Positions 27,140 to 35,899 are shown, counted from the stretch's first letter. The stretch is 64,000 nucleotides of DNA from Pseudomonas vranovensis DSM 16006 (GCF_000425805.1 NZ_AUED01000017.1:1-64000); one strand, 5' to 3'. The notes: generated by a model from the sequence alone, not told the origin. Numbers and translations are program-made.

Positions 27140-28858
27140 TCATTCGTATTCGGTAACTCCCGCAATATGCCGTCCGGCGATGTAGCCGAAGGTCGCCGCC
27201 GGGCCCAAGTTGATCCCCCCCGCCGGGTAGTACCCACCCATGATGCTGGCCATGTCGGTACCCGCCGCGTACAACCCGGCAATGGGCTGGCTCTGGTTGT
27301 CGAGCACTTGCGCATGCTCGTTGGTCTTGAGCCCTGCAAAGGTGCCAAAGCATCCCGGCTCCACCTTCACTGCATAGAAAGGCCTCTGTTCGATGGGTGC
27401 AACGCAAGGGTTCGGCCCATGCAGGGCATCGCCCTGTTTGCGGTTGTACGGCGTTGAGCCGCGGCCGAACGCCGGGTCTTCGCCCAGGCGGGCGTGGCGG
27501 TTGTATTCGGCCACGGTGTCGCTCAAGCCCTGCGGGTCGATTCCACACGCTTGGGCCAGGGCTTCGAGGGTGTTGCCGACCTTCAAGTAGCCCGAGTCGA
27601 TAGAAGGTTGCAGCGGCAGCGGGAAGGGCCGGGAAATGCCCAATCCATAACGACGCTGGAAGACATGGCTGCAGATCAGCCACGAGGCCACCTGCTCGCC
27701 CGGCGCCTGGGCGACCATGGCACTGACGTAGTCGTAGTACCCGTCGGCTTCGTTGACGAAGCGTTTGCCGCTGGCCAGCACGCCGATGATGCCGGGCTTG
27801 CCACGTTCGATGATGTGCGGGAAATGCCCGAAGGTGCCGTCCTTGTACGGCACCCGCGACACCGGCGCCCAGGCCACCGGGCTGTGCAGGTCGTCCGCCA
27901 CCTGGCCGCCGACGCTTTCGCCCAGGCGCAGGCCATCGCCGTTGGCGCCCAATGGCGGCAAGGCCAAGTGTTCATGCCCGGTGGGCGTGCGTGGAAACAG
28001 CGCCTTGCGCCGCTCGATGTCGTTGGCAAAGCCACCGGCCGCCAGCACCACCGCCTTGCGGGCATGAATGGTGACCGGGCCGCGGACAGTGTCGACCACG
28101 GCGCCACTGACCCGGCCCTGTTCATGCACCAATGATTTGGCCGGGGCCGACTCCCACAGCAGTACGCCCAGGTCTTCTGCCGACTTGGCCAGGCGTGCTA
28201 CCAGCGCTACGCCATTGACCAGCTGCAGGGCGCGGCCATGCACGGCCAGGTCGAGCAGGTGACGGCTGACGCGTTTACCCACATGCCACAGTGAGCGCCA
28301 CGAGCGGGTGAGGGTGAGGAAGGCGCCGAGGTCTTTGCCTGCCATGATCGGCATGCCGACAAAGGACGTTTCGCGCAGGGTCTTGCGCAACCGCTTGAGC
28401 AGCTTGCCCGCCTGGCGGCCGTCATAGGGCGCGGCGATCACCGAGCGTCCGCCGGTGCCGGCACCCGGTGTCTGCCCATGGATGTCGGCGATAGCGTTGC
28501 CGTCGGCAAACTGCAGGGCGGTGTGGCGCTCGAAGAACGACACCATGCGCGGCGCGGCGTCGAGAAAGGCGTCGATCATCGGTGCGTCGAAACGCTCGCC
28601 CAGTTCGTGTTCAAGGTAGGTGCGCGGTTGCGAGCGGTCTTCGATGATGCCGGCCCGTTGCGCCAGCGGGTTGCACGGCACCCACATCCAGCCGCCCGAC
28701 CAGGCGGTGGCGCCACCGAACACGGCCTCCTTTTCCACTACGATGACCTTCTGCCCATGCCAGGCGGCGGTTACCGCCGCCGACAAACCGGCAGCACCGG
28801 AACCGATGACCAGTACGTCGCACTCCACGCGGAAGGACGTGGGGGGGTGGGCAGCCAT
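27140..28858 (-). CDS. FAD-dependent dehydrogenase of the fumarate reductase / 3-ketosteroid dehydrogenase family
   Basis: The 572-aa product has an N-terminal FAD Rossmann motif (DVLVIGSGAAGLSAAVTAA, about residues 14-32) followed by GGATAWSGGWMWVPCN, and the C-terminal FAD motif NLGPAATFGYIAGRHIAG with GLYAAGTDMASIMGGYYPAGG. This layout is shared by ketosteroid-1-dehydrogenases, fumarate/urocanate reductases and the alicyclic-acid aromatising dehydrogenases. No signal peptide or heme motif, so a soluble cytoplasmic dehydrogenase is likely. The start is ATG 28858 behind GGAGA. It is divergent from an IclR gene, and an inverted repeat lies at its promoter. The substrate is unknown; an oxo-cyclohexane acid feeding protocatechuate is my inference from the neighbours. 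Confidence 0.82.
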   Translation of the reverse strand: MAAHPPTSFRVECDVLVIGSGAAGLSAAVTAAWHGQKVIVVEKEAVFGGATAWSGGWMWVPCNPLAQRAGIIEDRSQPRTYLEHELGERFDAPMIDAFLDAAPRMVSFFERHTALQFADGNAIADIHGQTPGAGTGGRSVIAAPYDGRQAGKLLKRLRKTLRETSFVGMPIMAGKDLGAFLTLTRSWRSLWHVGKRVSRHLLDLAVHGRALQLVNGVALVARLAKSAEDLGVLLWESAPAKSLVHEQGRVSGAVVDTVRGPVTIHARKAVVLAAGGFANDIERRKALFPRTPTGHEHLALPPLGANGDGLRLGESVGGQVADDLHSPVAWAPVSRVPYKDGTFGHFPHIIERGKPGIIGVLASGKRFVNEADGYYDYVSAMVAQAPGEQVASWLICSHVFQRRYGLGISRPFPLPLQPSIDSGYLKVGNTLEALAQACGIDPQGLSDTVAEYNRHARLGEDPAFGRGSTPYNRKQGDALHGPNPCVAPIEQRPFYAVKVEPGCFGTFAGLKTNEHAQVLDNQSQPIAGLYAAGTDMASIMGGYYPAGGINLGPAATFGYIAGRHIAGVTEYE

Positions 28859-28895
28859 GGCAGTGTCTCCTCGAACAATGGGTTTTGTTATATTC

Positions 28896-28910
28896 TGGAA
28901 CTTGATTCTA
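28896..28910. promoter_or_regulatory. Putative IclR operator, copy 1
   Basis: TGGAACTTGATTCTA is an inverted repeat of the form TRGAA-N5-TTCTA. It lies 38 bp before the FAD dehydrogenase start and just before the IclR gene. Fourteen of 15 bases recur at 29861-29875 before the isomerase-like gene. Confidence 0.68.
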
Positions 28911-29035
28911 TATTCTATGATTCGAGGTCGCTCGTGGCCAAGGGGTCGGGCAGACAAAGTGGGCGAAGATCGGACAGTGATTTGCGCTTTGCCCGTGGCT
29001 CTTTAGAATCGGCACAATTTTCAGGGACCGTGACC

Positions 29036-29812
29036 ATGGCCGGCAGTCAGATCGAACGCGCGTTCAGCCTTGTTGAACGCCTTACCAGCGAACCCCGCGG
29101 CCTGCCGTTGCAGACCCTGGCCGACGAGCTGGCTATCCCCAAAAGCGCTACCCACCGCATGCTCGCCGAGCTGATGCGCCTGGGCTATGTGCGCCAGAAC
29201 CCGGAGAGCAGCCGCTATCACCTGAGCACGCGGCTGGTGGCCATGGGCTTTCGCTACTTGGCCAGCAGCGGTGCCGACGTCGTTCAGCCGATCCTTGATC
29301 AGTTGGCGCAACAGACCGGTGAACTGGTGCGCCTGGGGGTGATCGACGGCGACCGCCAGACCTGGATCGCCAAGGCCCAGGGCGCCCGTTCGGGCCTGCG
29401 CTACGACCCGGACATGGGCCGTGATGCGCCGCTGTTCTATACCGCCTCCGGGCATGCCTGGCTGTCGAGCCTGAGCGATGCCCAGGCCCTGGTGCTGGTG
29501 GAGCGCCAGGGCATTGCCCGGCGTGAAGACTTCGGCCCCAACGCCCCAGCCTCCAATGCCGAATTGCTCGAACGCCTGCGTTTGGCGCGTGAGCACGGTT
29601 ATGCCTGGGTGGTGGAAAGTTCGGCGGTGGGTACTTCGGCATTGGCAGCAGTGGTGCGCAACCCCGTCGATGGCCATGCGGTAGGCGTGCTCAGCGTGGC
29701 CGGGCCCAGCGCGCGGATGAGCGAGGCGCGCATGCATGAGCTGGCGCCGGTGCTGCTGGCGGCGGCGGCGGAGTTGTCGGCGGCGAGTCCTGCTTCCGAG
29801 TTGTTTGTTTGA
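29036..29812 (+). CDS. IclR-family regulator of the FAD dehydrogenase/isomerase module
   Basis: The 258-aa product has an N-terminal winged helix-turn-helix (QIERAFSLVERLTSEPRGLP, ELAIPKSATHRMLAELMRLG) and a C-terminal IclR effector domain (LVRLGVIDGDRQTWIAKAQG, HAWLSSLSD, GTSALAAVVRNPVDG, GVLSVAGPSARM). ATG 29036 has AGGGA nine bases upstream. A GTG at 28934 with GAGG seven bases upstream would give a 292-aa form with a basic N-terminal tail; both are possible. It lies between two promoters that carry the same inverted repeat, so it likely controls itself, the FAD gene and the downstream isomerase-DMT genes. The ligand is unknown. Confidence 0.84.
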   Translation: MAGSQIERAFSLVERLTSEPRGLPLQTLADELAIPKSATHRMLAELMRLGYVRQNPESSRYHLSTRLVAMGFRYLASSGADVVQPILDQLAQQTGELVRLGVIDGDRQTWIAKAQGARSGLRYDPDMGRDAPLFYTASGHAWLSSLSDAQALVLVERQGIARREDFGPNAPASNAELLERLRLAREHGYAWVVESSAVGTSALAAVVRNPVDGHAVGVLSVAGPSARMSEARMHELAPVLLAAAAELSAASPASELFV

Positions 29813-29814
29813 TT

Positions 29815-29836
29815 GTCTCGACGTGCCCGGCGATGC
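29815..29836. repeat. REP fragment after the IclR gene
   Basis: TGTCTCGACGTGCCCGGCGATG matches one half of the second REP subtype (CGTCTCGACTTGCCCCGCGATG) with three or four changes and has no partner nearby. It looks like a decayed half element. Confidence 0.55.
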
Positions 29837-29860
29837 TTTTTATTTTTCTTGCATTAAAAA

Positions 29861-29875
29861 TGGAACTTGGTTCTA
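29861..29875. promoter_or_regulatory. Putative IclR operator, copy 2
   Basis: TGGAACTTGGTTCTA differs by one base in the spacer from the copy at 28896. It lies 34 bp before the start of the TIM-barrel gene, where it could overlap the core promoter. Confidence 0.68.
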
Positions 29876-29908
29876 AATAATCAAAACCCATTCTGCGAGA
29901 TAACAACA

Positions 29909-30724
29909 ATGAGTCAACGCGTGATGTCCCTGGCTGCCCTGACAGTGCTGGAGCTGTCACCCGACGCAATGGTCGAGGTCGCCGCCCGGGCCGGCTACAG
30001 CCATGTGGGCCTGCGCCTGGAGCCCGCTACCCCTGAGGAGCATCACTTTCCGCTGGTGGCCGACGCCGGCCTGCGACGCCGCACCGCCGCCCGCTTGCGC
30101 GACACCGGCATCCAGGTGCTGGACGTGGAAATCCTGCGGCTCACGCCAGACACCTGTGTAGCCGATTTTGAAGCCTTGCTGACCGTTGGCGCCGAGTTCG
30201 GTGCCAGCGAATTGCTGGTGGCCGGCAACGACCCTGACGAGCGACGCCTGACGGATAACTTCGCCGCCCTGTGCGACCTGGCCTTGCAGTACGGCTTGCA
30301 TCCGCACCTGGAATTCATGCCCTGGACCGACGCGAAGAACCTTGCCCAGGCCCTGCGCATCGTCGAGCAGGCCGGGCGTGACAACGGCTGTGTGCTGGTC
30401 GATGCCTTTCACTTCGACCGCTCGGCGTCGTCGCTGGATGAGTTGCGTCGGGTCGCGCCTGCGCGTCTGCGATATGCTCAGCTGTGCGATGTCGCCGGCC
30501 CGCGGCCTGACGACATGACCGAGATCTTGCGTCAGGCCCGCAACGAGCGGCGCTTTCCGGGCGACGGTGATTGCGACCTGGGTGAGCTGCTGAACAGCCT
30601 GCCGGCGTCGATCCCCTTGAGCCTGGAGATCCCCACCCGGCAGTTGTATGAACAGGGCGTGAGCGCCCTGCAACGGGCACAGATGGCCCTGGACAAGACC
30701 CGTCAGCTGCTTGTGCAGCACTAA
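29909..30724 (+). CDS. Sugar phosphate isomerase/epimerase-like TIM-barrel enzyme
   Basis: The 271-aa product is of the xylose isomerase-like TIM-barrel (AP endonuclease family 2) group, which includes 3-dehydroshikimate dehydratases, IolE and hydroxypyruvate isomerases. Candidate metal ligands are Glu in HPHLEFMPW, Asp and His in LVDAFHFDRS, and Glu near the end in IPLSLEIPTRQ. The start is ATG 29909 with a weak GAGAT site. It is followed 16 bases later by the DMT gene. Its fold and its neighbours suggest an isomerase or dehydratase acting on a polyhydroxy or oxo alicyclic acid, but the substrate is unproven. It has only the short TIM domain, unlike QuiC nearby. Confidence 0.78.
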   Translation: MSQRVMSLAALTVLELSPDAMVEVAARAGYSHVGLRLEPATPEEHHFPLVADAGLRRRTAARLRDTGIQVLDVEILRLTPDTCVADFEALLTVGAEFGASELLVAGNDPDERRLTDNFAALCDLALQYGLHPHLEFMPWTDAKNLAQALRIVEQAGRDNGCVLVDAFHFDRSASSLDELRRVAPARLRYAQLCDVAGPRPDDMTEILRQARNERRFPGDGDCDLGELLNSLPASIPLSLEIPTRQLYEQGVSALQRAQMALDKTRQLLVQH

Positions 30725-30740
30725 CCTGCGAGCCGATTAC

Positions 30741-31619
30741 ATGCCCCGTCCCACCGCGCTTACCGATGCCAGCCAGCCATTGCGGGGCATTTTGCTGGTG
30801 GTGCTGGCCACCTTCCTGTTTGCCAGCCACGACGCCCTGTCCAAGTACCTGGCCGGGTTCTATCCGATTCTCTGGGTGGTCTGGGCACGGTACCTGGTGC
30901 ACACCCTGTTGATGATGGCGATCTTCCTGCCGCAGTCGGGGCTGCGGGTGTTGCGCACCCGCCGACCAGGGCTGCAGGCGCTGCGGGCGTTGTGCCTGCT
31001 GGGTACGAGCCTGCTGTTCACCACCGCGCTGCAATTCATCCCGCTGGCCGAAGCCACGGCGGTGAACTTTCTCGCGCCTTTGCTGGTGACGGCACTGTCG
31101 CTGCCGCTGCTGGGCGAAAAGGTCACCCGCGGGCAGTGGGTGGCGGTGCTGGTGAGTTTTGTCGGCGTCACGGTGATCATCCATCCAGGCGGTGCGTTGT
31201 TCACCCCGGCGGTGCTGCTGCCGTTCGGTTCGGCGTTGTGCTTCTGCTTCTACCAACTGCTGACCCGCAAGCTCAGCGGTATCGACAGCCCGACCACCAG
31301 CAACTTCTTCACCGGCGTGCTCAACACGCTGATCATGAGTGCCATCGTGCCGATGTTCTGGCAGACCCCGACCCTGGTCCACGGCCTGATGGCCGTGGCG
31401 CTGGGCACCTGCGGAATGACCGCACACCTGTTCTTGACCCAGGCCTTCCGCCATGCGCCGCCGGCGATGCTGGCGCCATTCAGCTACTGCCAGATCGTGT
31501 TTGCCGGGGTGCTTGGCCTGGTGCTGTTCGGACACAGCCCGGACATGGCCGGGCTGGTGGGGATTGCGCTGATCTGCCTGAGCGGGCTGGGCGCTGCCTG
31601 GTTGCAGCGCAAGCCTTAG
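30741..31619 (+). CDS. DMT-superfamily (EamA) transporter
   Basis: The 292-aa product has ten predicted membrane helices in two EamA repeats (GILLVVLATFLFASHDALSK in the first, LLPFGSALCFCFYQLLTRKL in the second). Start ATG 30741, 16 bases after the isomerase-like gene, so the two are probably co-transcribed. EamA proteins export or import small metabolites; the substrate is not known and may be the compound handled by this module. Its stop overlaps the stop of the convergent MFS gene by three bases. Confidence 0.83.
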   Translation: MPRPTALTDASQPLRGILLVVLATFLFASHDALSKYLAGFYPILWVVWARYLVHTLLMMAIFLPQSGLRVLRTRRPGLQALRALCLLGTSLLFTTALQFIPLAEATAVNFLAPLLVTALSLPLLGEKVTRGQWVAVLVSFVGVTVIIHPGGALFTPAVLLPFGSALCFCFYQLLTRKLSGIDSPTTSNFFTGVLNTLIMSAIVPMFWQTPTLVHGLMAVALGTCGMTAHLFLTQAFRHAPPAMLAPFSYCQIVFAGVLGLVLFGHSPDMAGLVGIALICLSGLGAAWLQRKP

Positions 31620-32956
31620 GCTTCGACCTTGGGCACTTTGCGGGGGGCCATCAGGTACATCCAGACCAGGGCGATGAAGTACATGGCCGGAATCATGGTG
31701 AACAGCAGGGTGTAGTTGTTGTTGGTGGTGGTCAGGATGTAGCCCACCAGCTGGGTCATGAACATCCCGCCGATGGCCGCGCACATGCCGCCAAAACCGA
31801 ACACCGTGCTCATCATGTGCTTGGGCGTGTAGTCCATCACCAGGCTCCAGATGTTGGCGGTCCAGGCCTGGTGAGCCGCGATGGCCAGCGAGATGGCCAG
31901 AACCGCGACCCACAGGCTGCTGGCACCGGCAGCGAAGATCACGCTGACGATGGTGGCGGCGAACAGCAGCATCGACAGCAGGCGCGCCTTGACCGGGGCC
32001 ATGCCACGGCCGATCAGGAACGAAGAGAGAATGCCGCCGCCGACGCTGCCGAAGTCAGCGCTCAGGTAAATGACGATCAGCGGGATGCCCATCTGGGTGA
32101 CACTGATACCGAGGTTGTACTGCTGGTTGAGGAACGGCGGCAGCCAGTACAGGTAGAACCAGAACACCGGTGCGGTGATTGAGTAGGCCAGGGCGAAGGC
32201 CCAGGTGCCACGCATGCACAGGATCCGCGAGAACGGCACGCGGGCCCGCTCCGGTTCCACTTCACTTTGCACATACGCCAGCTCTTCCTTGCTGACGCTT
32301 GGATGGCTCTCGGGGTTGTAGTACTTCAGTCCCCAGAACACTACCCACACCAGGCCCAGTGCCGCCATGCCCATGAAGGCCGCCTGCCAGCCCCACACGG
32401 TGAGGATCAGCGGCAGCAGCATCGGGGTGAACATCGCGCCAACGTTGGTTCCGGCGTTGAAGATGCCGGTGGCCACCGCTCGTTCTCCGGCCGGGAACCA
32501 CAGGCGTGTGGTCTTGACGCAGGCGGGGTAGTTGGCCGCTTCGGTCAGGCCGAGGATGAACCGGCAGACCATAAAGCCCACCGCCGAAGTCGCCAGGCCA
32601 TGGGCGCCGGTGGCCAGGCTCCAGAGCAATACGGCGCAGAAAAACACGCGCTTGACGCCGATACGGTCGATCAGCCGGCCCTGGAGGACGAAGCCGATGG
32701 CGTAGCCCACCTGGAACCAGAAGTTGATGTTGGCGTAATCCATCGCCGTCCAGCTCATTTCCTTGGCCAGGATCGGCTGCATCACGCCCAGGGCGGCGCG
32801 GTCGATGTAGTTCAGGGTGGTGGCGAAGAACACCAGGGCAAGCATGACCCAACGGGTCTTGCCCACTGCCATGGCGCCACGGATCTTGTCGCCGATGCCG
32901 GCGTGCGGGGTGTTGGCCAGCGGCTGGGCCATGCGGGTGCTTTGTGAATGGATCAT
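31616..32956 (-). CDS. MFS transporter (anion:cation symporter family), candidate shikimate/quinate uptake
   Basis: The 446-aa product has twelve predicted membrane helices and ACS-family features: TTLNYIDRAALGVMQPILAK after helix 1, GRLIDRIGVKRVF in loop 2-3, and GLTEAANYPACVKTTRLWFP. The family takes up hexuronates, phthalate, and other organic anions. It is divergent from quiC with a 300-bp shared promoter region that holds regulatory palindromes, so shikimate or quinate uptake is a reasonable inference. The start is uncertain: ATG 32956 lacks a clear ribosome site; GTG 33004 and ATG 32932 are in-frame alternatives. Confidence 0.84.
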   Translation of the reverse strand: MIHSQSTRMAQPLANTPHAGIGDKIRGAMAVGKTRWVMLALVFFATTLNYIDRAALGVMQPILAKEMSWTAMDYANINFWFQVGYAIGFVLQGRLIDRIGVKRVFFCAVLLWSLATGAHGLATSAVGFMVCRFILGLTEAANYPACVKTTRLWFPAGERAVATGIFNAGTNVGAMFTPMLLPLILTVWGWQAAFMGMAALGLVWVVFWGLKYYNPESHPSVSKEELAYVQSEVEPERARVPFSRILCMRGTWAFALAYSITAPVFWFYLYWLPPFLNQQYNLGISVTQMGIPLIVIYLSADFGSVGGGILSSFLIGRGMAPVKARLLSMLLFAATIVSVIFAAGASSLWVAVLAISLAIAAHQAWTANIWSLVMDYTPKHMMSTVFGFGGMCAAIGGMFMTQLVGYILTTTNNNYTLLFTMIPAMYFIALVWMYLMAPRKVPKVEA

Positions 32957-33142
32957 GGGAGGGTTACCCGTATTTTTATGTTTATGGGTCAAGCCTTGGG
33001 TCACGCAACACTACGGTCGCCGGGGTGCTCGGCGGTCGATTCAGCGGCAGGGGTCGATGGGCTTTTGGCCGGAGCAACACTGCCTGGTGTCGAAATGGTG
33101 CGCCTGTGGTCAAAAAAGGGTCAATTCGTAGAACGCTATTAT

Positions 33143-33157
33143 GGGCGATAATCGAAC
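33143..33157 (-). promoter_or_regulatory. PcaR-like box before quiC
   Basis: On the minus strand the bases read GTTCGATTATCGCCC, 13 of 15 identical to the site GTTCGATAATCGCAC described for the IclR-type regulator PcaR of P. putida. It lies 100 bp before quiC. The motif is short and partly self-complementary, so chance is not excluded. Confidence 0.45.
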
Positions 33158-33162
33158 ACAAA

Positions 33163-33180
33163 ACTAACCGGTTCGTACAT
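33163..33180 (+). promoter_or_regulatory. Operator-like site with AACCGGTT palindrome and TAACC-N5-GTACAT motif before quiC
   Basis: ACTAACCGGTTCGT is a near-perfect 14-bp palindrome centred on AACCGGTT. Read with the next bases it gives TAACC-GGTTC-GTACAT (33165-33180). The same TAACC-N5-GTACAT occurs before the AroE-family gene in the same orientation relative to its gene. A TetR gene lies right after quiC and is the obvious candidate binder. Confidence 0.6.
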
Positions 33181-33256
33181 ATTGCGTTGAGCATTTTTTG
33201 TTCACCGCCAATACTTGCAGCATCCGGGTTTTGCCTGCCCATCGGAGCGAATAAAA

Positions 33257-35164
33257 ATGCAGCGTTCGATTGCCACTGTGTCCTTGAGCGGTACCTTGCC
33301 TGAAAAACTCGAAGCCATAGCCGCCGCGGGTTTCGACGGGGTCGAGATCTTCGAGAATGACTTGCTGTACTACGCCGGCAGCCCGCGGGAAATCCGCCAG
33401 CGCTGTGCCGACCTGGGCCTGGCAATCACCCTGTTCCAGCCGTTCCGCGACTTCGAGGGCTGCCGCCGTGACCGCCTGGCCCGCAACCTGGACCGCGCCG
33501 AGCGCAAGTTCGACCTGATGCAGGAGCTGGGCACCGATCTGGTGCTGGTGTGCAGCAACGTTGCCGCCGACTCCCTGGGCGAGCGCCAGGTGTTGGTCGA
33601 CGACCTGCGCCTGCTGGCCGAACGGGCGGGGGCACGGGATCTGCGCATTGGTTACGAGGCGCTGGCCTGGGGTCGTCATGTGAACACCTGGGAGCAGGTC
33701 TGGGATATCGTCAAGGCGGGCGATCATCCAAGCCTGGGCATGATTCTCGACAGTTTCCACACCTTGTCGATCAAAGGTGATCCGCGCGGTATCGCCCAGG
33801 TTCCGGGCGACAAGATCTTTTTCGTGCAAATGGCCGATGCACCCGTGCTGGCCATGGATGTGCTGGAGTGGAGTCGGCACTTCCGTTGCTTCCCCGGGCA
33901 AGGCGAATTCGACCTGGCCGGGTTCCTGGCGCCGATCCTGGCCAGTGGTTATCGCGGGCCGTTGTCGCTGGAGATCTTCAATGACGGCTTTCGCGCTGCG
34001 CCGCCACGGGCCAATGCCGCCGATGGCCTGCGCTCGTTGTTGTACCTGGAAGAGAAGACCCGCCAGCGTCTTGAACTGGATACCCCGCAGCCGCTGGACG
34101 ACCTGCTGTTCGCCCCACCGGCCGCCAGCGCCTACGACGGCATCGAGTTCCTTGAGTTCGCCGTGGACGACGCCCTGGGCGCCAAGCTGGGCAACTGGTT
34201 GGAGCGCCTCGGTTTTACCCGCGCCGGTGCGCACCGCTCGAAGAACGTCAGCTTGCTGCGCCAGGGGGATATCAACCTGATCCTCAATGCCGAGCCCTAT
34301 TCGTTCGCCCATAACTTCTTTGAAAGCCATGGACCGTCGCTGTGTGCCACGGCTATACGGGTCAAGGACAGCGCCCAGGCCCTGGCCCGGGCAGTGGCCT
34401 ATCACGGCCAGCCGTATCGCGGCCTGGTCGGGCCCAACGAACGTGAATTGGCCGCCGTGCGTGCGCCGGATGGCAGCCTGATCTACCTGGTCGATCAGGA
34501 CGCCGAAGGCCGCACCATCTATGACACCGACTTCAGCCAATTGCTGCCGTCGGGCAACAGTCTGGGGCTCAAGCGCATCGACCACATGGCCCTGGCGCTG
34601 CCGGCCGATGGCCTGGACAGCTGGGCGCTGTTCTACAAGAGCCTGCTGGACTTCACCGCAGACGACGAAGTGGTGCTGCCCGACCCTTACGGCCTGGTGA
34701 AAAGCCGTGCACTGCGCAGCCGTTGCAGCTCGATCCGGCTGCCGCTGAACATCTCGGAAAACCGCAATACCGCCATTGCCCACGCGCTGTCGCACTATCG
34801 TGGCTCGGGTGTGCATCACATTGCGTTCGACTGCGACGACATCTTCGCGGCGGTCAAGCAGGCCAAGGAGGCGGGCGTGGCGTTGCTCGACATCCCGCTC
34901 AACTACTACGACGACCTGGCCGCGCGGTTCGACTTCGATGACGAATTCCTCAGCGAACTGGCCTACTACAATGTGCTCTACGACCGTGATGCCCAGGGCG
35001 GCGAGCTGTTTCACGTGTACACCGAGCCGTTCGAGGAGCGCTTTTTCTTCGAGGTGCTGCAGCGTCGCAATGGCTACAGTGGCTACGGCGCGGCCAACGT
35101 GGCCGTGCGTCTGGCCGCCATGGCCAAGGCGCGGGCAGGAGCGCCGGCGCAGGCGCGTTTGTAG
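33257..35164 (+). CDS. quiC: 3-Dehydroshikimate dehydratase (two-domain QuiC)
   Basis: QuiC dehydrates 3-dehydroshikimate to protocatechuate. The 635-aa product has the size of the known P. putida fusion enzyme: an N-terminal xylose isomerase-like TIM barrel (residues about 1-280: LEAIAAAGFDGVEIFENDLL, LRIGYEALAWGRHVNTWEQV, LGMILDSFHTLS, GPLSLEIFND carrying the metal-binding Glu, Asp/His and Glu), then a C-terminal 4-hydroxyphenylpyruvate dioxygenase-like VOC domain (about 295-630: LKRIDHMALALP, GSGVHHIAFDCDDIF, GELFHVYTEPFEERFFFEVLQR). In this fusion the dehydratase is the TIM domain. The start ATG 33257 follows GGAG. The TetR gene follows 66 bp downstream. Product protocatechuate is the substrate of PcaHG nearby. 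Confidence 0.94.
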   Translation: MQRSIATVSLSGTLPEKLEAIAAAGFDGVEIFENDLLYYAGSPREIRQRCADLGLAITLFQPFRDFEGCRRDRLARNLDRAERKFDLMQELGTDLVLVCSNVAADSLGERQVLVDDLRLLAERAGARDLRIGYEALAWGRHVNTWEQVWDIVKAGDHPSLGMILDSFHTLSIKGDPRGIAQVPGDKIFFVQMADAPVLAMDVLEWSRHFRCFPGQGEFDLAGFLAPILASGYRGPLSLEIFNDGFRAAPPRANAADGLRSLLYLEEKTRQRLELDTPQPLDDLLFAPPAASAYDGIEFLEFAVDDALGAKLGNWLERLGFTRAGAHRSKNVSLLRQGDINLILNAEPYSFAHNFFESHGPSLCATAIRVKDSAQALARAVAYHGQPYRGLVGPNERELAAVRAPDGSLIYLVDQDAEGRTIYDTDFSQLLPSGNSLGLKRIDHMALALPADGLDSWALFYKSLLDFTADDEVVLPDPYGLVKSRALRSRCSSIRLPLNISENRNTAIAHALSHYRGSGVHHIAFDCDDIFAAVKQAKEAGVALLDIPLNYYDDLAARFDFDDEFLSELAYYNVLYDRDAQGGELFHVYTEPFEERFFFEVLQRRNGYSGYGAANVAVRLAAMAKARAGAPAQARL

Positions 35165-35230
35165 GCAGGCTTTCTTCCTTATCCCCCGGGGCTCATAATC
35201 ACCGGGTTAACCGTTGGCCACGAGTCCCGT

Positions 35231-35899
35231 ATGACGACTACCTCAGCACTTTTCGCAGCCCCGGAACCGGCGGTGCGCAAAGGCCGCAAGAACAACCCGG
35301 AAAAAACCCGCGAGAACATTCTTCAGGCGGCGATCAGCGAGTTCGTCCAGCAGGGGCTGGCCGGGGCGCGGGTCGATGCGATCGCCGAGCGCACCCAGAC
35401 CTCCAAGCGCATGATCTACTACTACTTCAACAGCAAGGAGCAGTTGTACGTCGAGGTGCTTGAGAAGCTCTACGGAGATATCCGCAACACTGAAAGCAGC
35501 CTGAACCTGGCGGAGCTGGAGCCGCGCCAGGGCATTCGCCGGTTGGTGGAGTTCACCTTCGATCACCATGATCGCAATGTCGATTTCGTGCGCATTGTCT
35601 GCAACGAGAACATGCACCACGGCGAGTACGTGAAGTGCTCCTCGACCATCCGCTCGATGAACAAGACGGTGCTTACCGCGCTGGACGAGATCCTCCACCG
35701 CGGCGCCGAGCAGGGCCTGTTCCGCCAGGGTCTGCAGGCGCTGGACGTGCATTTGTTGATCAGTTCGTTCTGTTTTTACCGGGTATCGAACCGGCACACC
35801 TTTGGTGAGCTGTTCCAGGTCGATTTCGAGGACGAGGCGATCAAGGATCGCCATCGCGAGATGATCTGCGAGTCGGTGTTGCGGTACCTGCAGGCCTGA
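35231..35899 (+). CDS. TetR-family regulator of the shikimate genes
   Basis: The 222-aa product has a TetR N-terminal domain (EKTRENILQAAISEFVQQGL, RVDAIAERTQTSKRMIYYYF) and a C-terminal ligand domain. Tail tryptic-like basic N-terminus RKGRKNNPEK is usual for the group. It follows quiC by 66 bp on the same strand and is likely co-transcribed, so it is the best candidate for the repressor acting at the quiC and dehydrogenase promoters. Shikimate, 3-dehydroshikimate or protocatechuate are plausible ligands. ATG 35231 has only a weak ribosome site (CGAG). The last base of its stop codon starts a REP element. Confidence 0.84.
   Translation: MTTTSALFAAPEPAVRKGRKNNPEKTRENILQAAISEFVQQGLAGARVDAIAERTQTSKRMIYYYFNSKEQLYVEVLEKLYGDIRNTESSLNLAELEPRQGIRRLVEFTFDHHDRNVDFVRIVCNENMHHGEYVKCSSTIRSMNKTVLTALDEILHRGAEQGLFRQGLQALDVHLLISSFCFYRVSNRHTFGELFQVDFEDEAIKDRHREMICESVLRYLQA

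Larger units (their letters stand above)
32957..33256. promoter_or_regulatory. Divergent control region between the MFS gene and quiC
   Basis: This 300-bp gap contains no credible gene. It is more AT-rich near quiC and holds two operator-like sequences, at 33143-33157 and 33163-33180, described separately. Both the MFS gene and quiC must start from it. Confidence 0.6.

Noticed and set aside
30315..31913. 532-codon open frame opposite the DMT gene
   Set aside because: It crosses the end of the isomerase-like gene, all of the DMT gene and the MFS 3' end, and has the Gln/His/Arg bias of GC-rich antisense frames.
33257..35164. 4-hydroxyphenylpyruvate dioxygenase
   Set aside because: The C-terminal half has the HPPD-like fold, but the protein is a 635-aa fusion with an N-terminal dehydroshikimate dehydratase barrel, as in QuiC.
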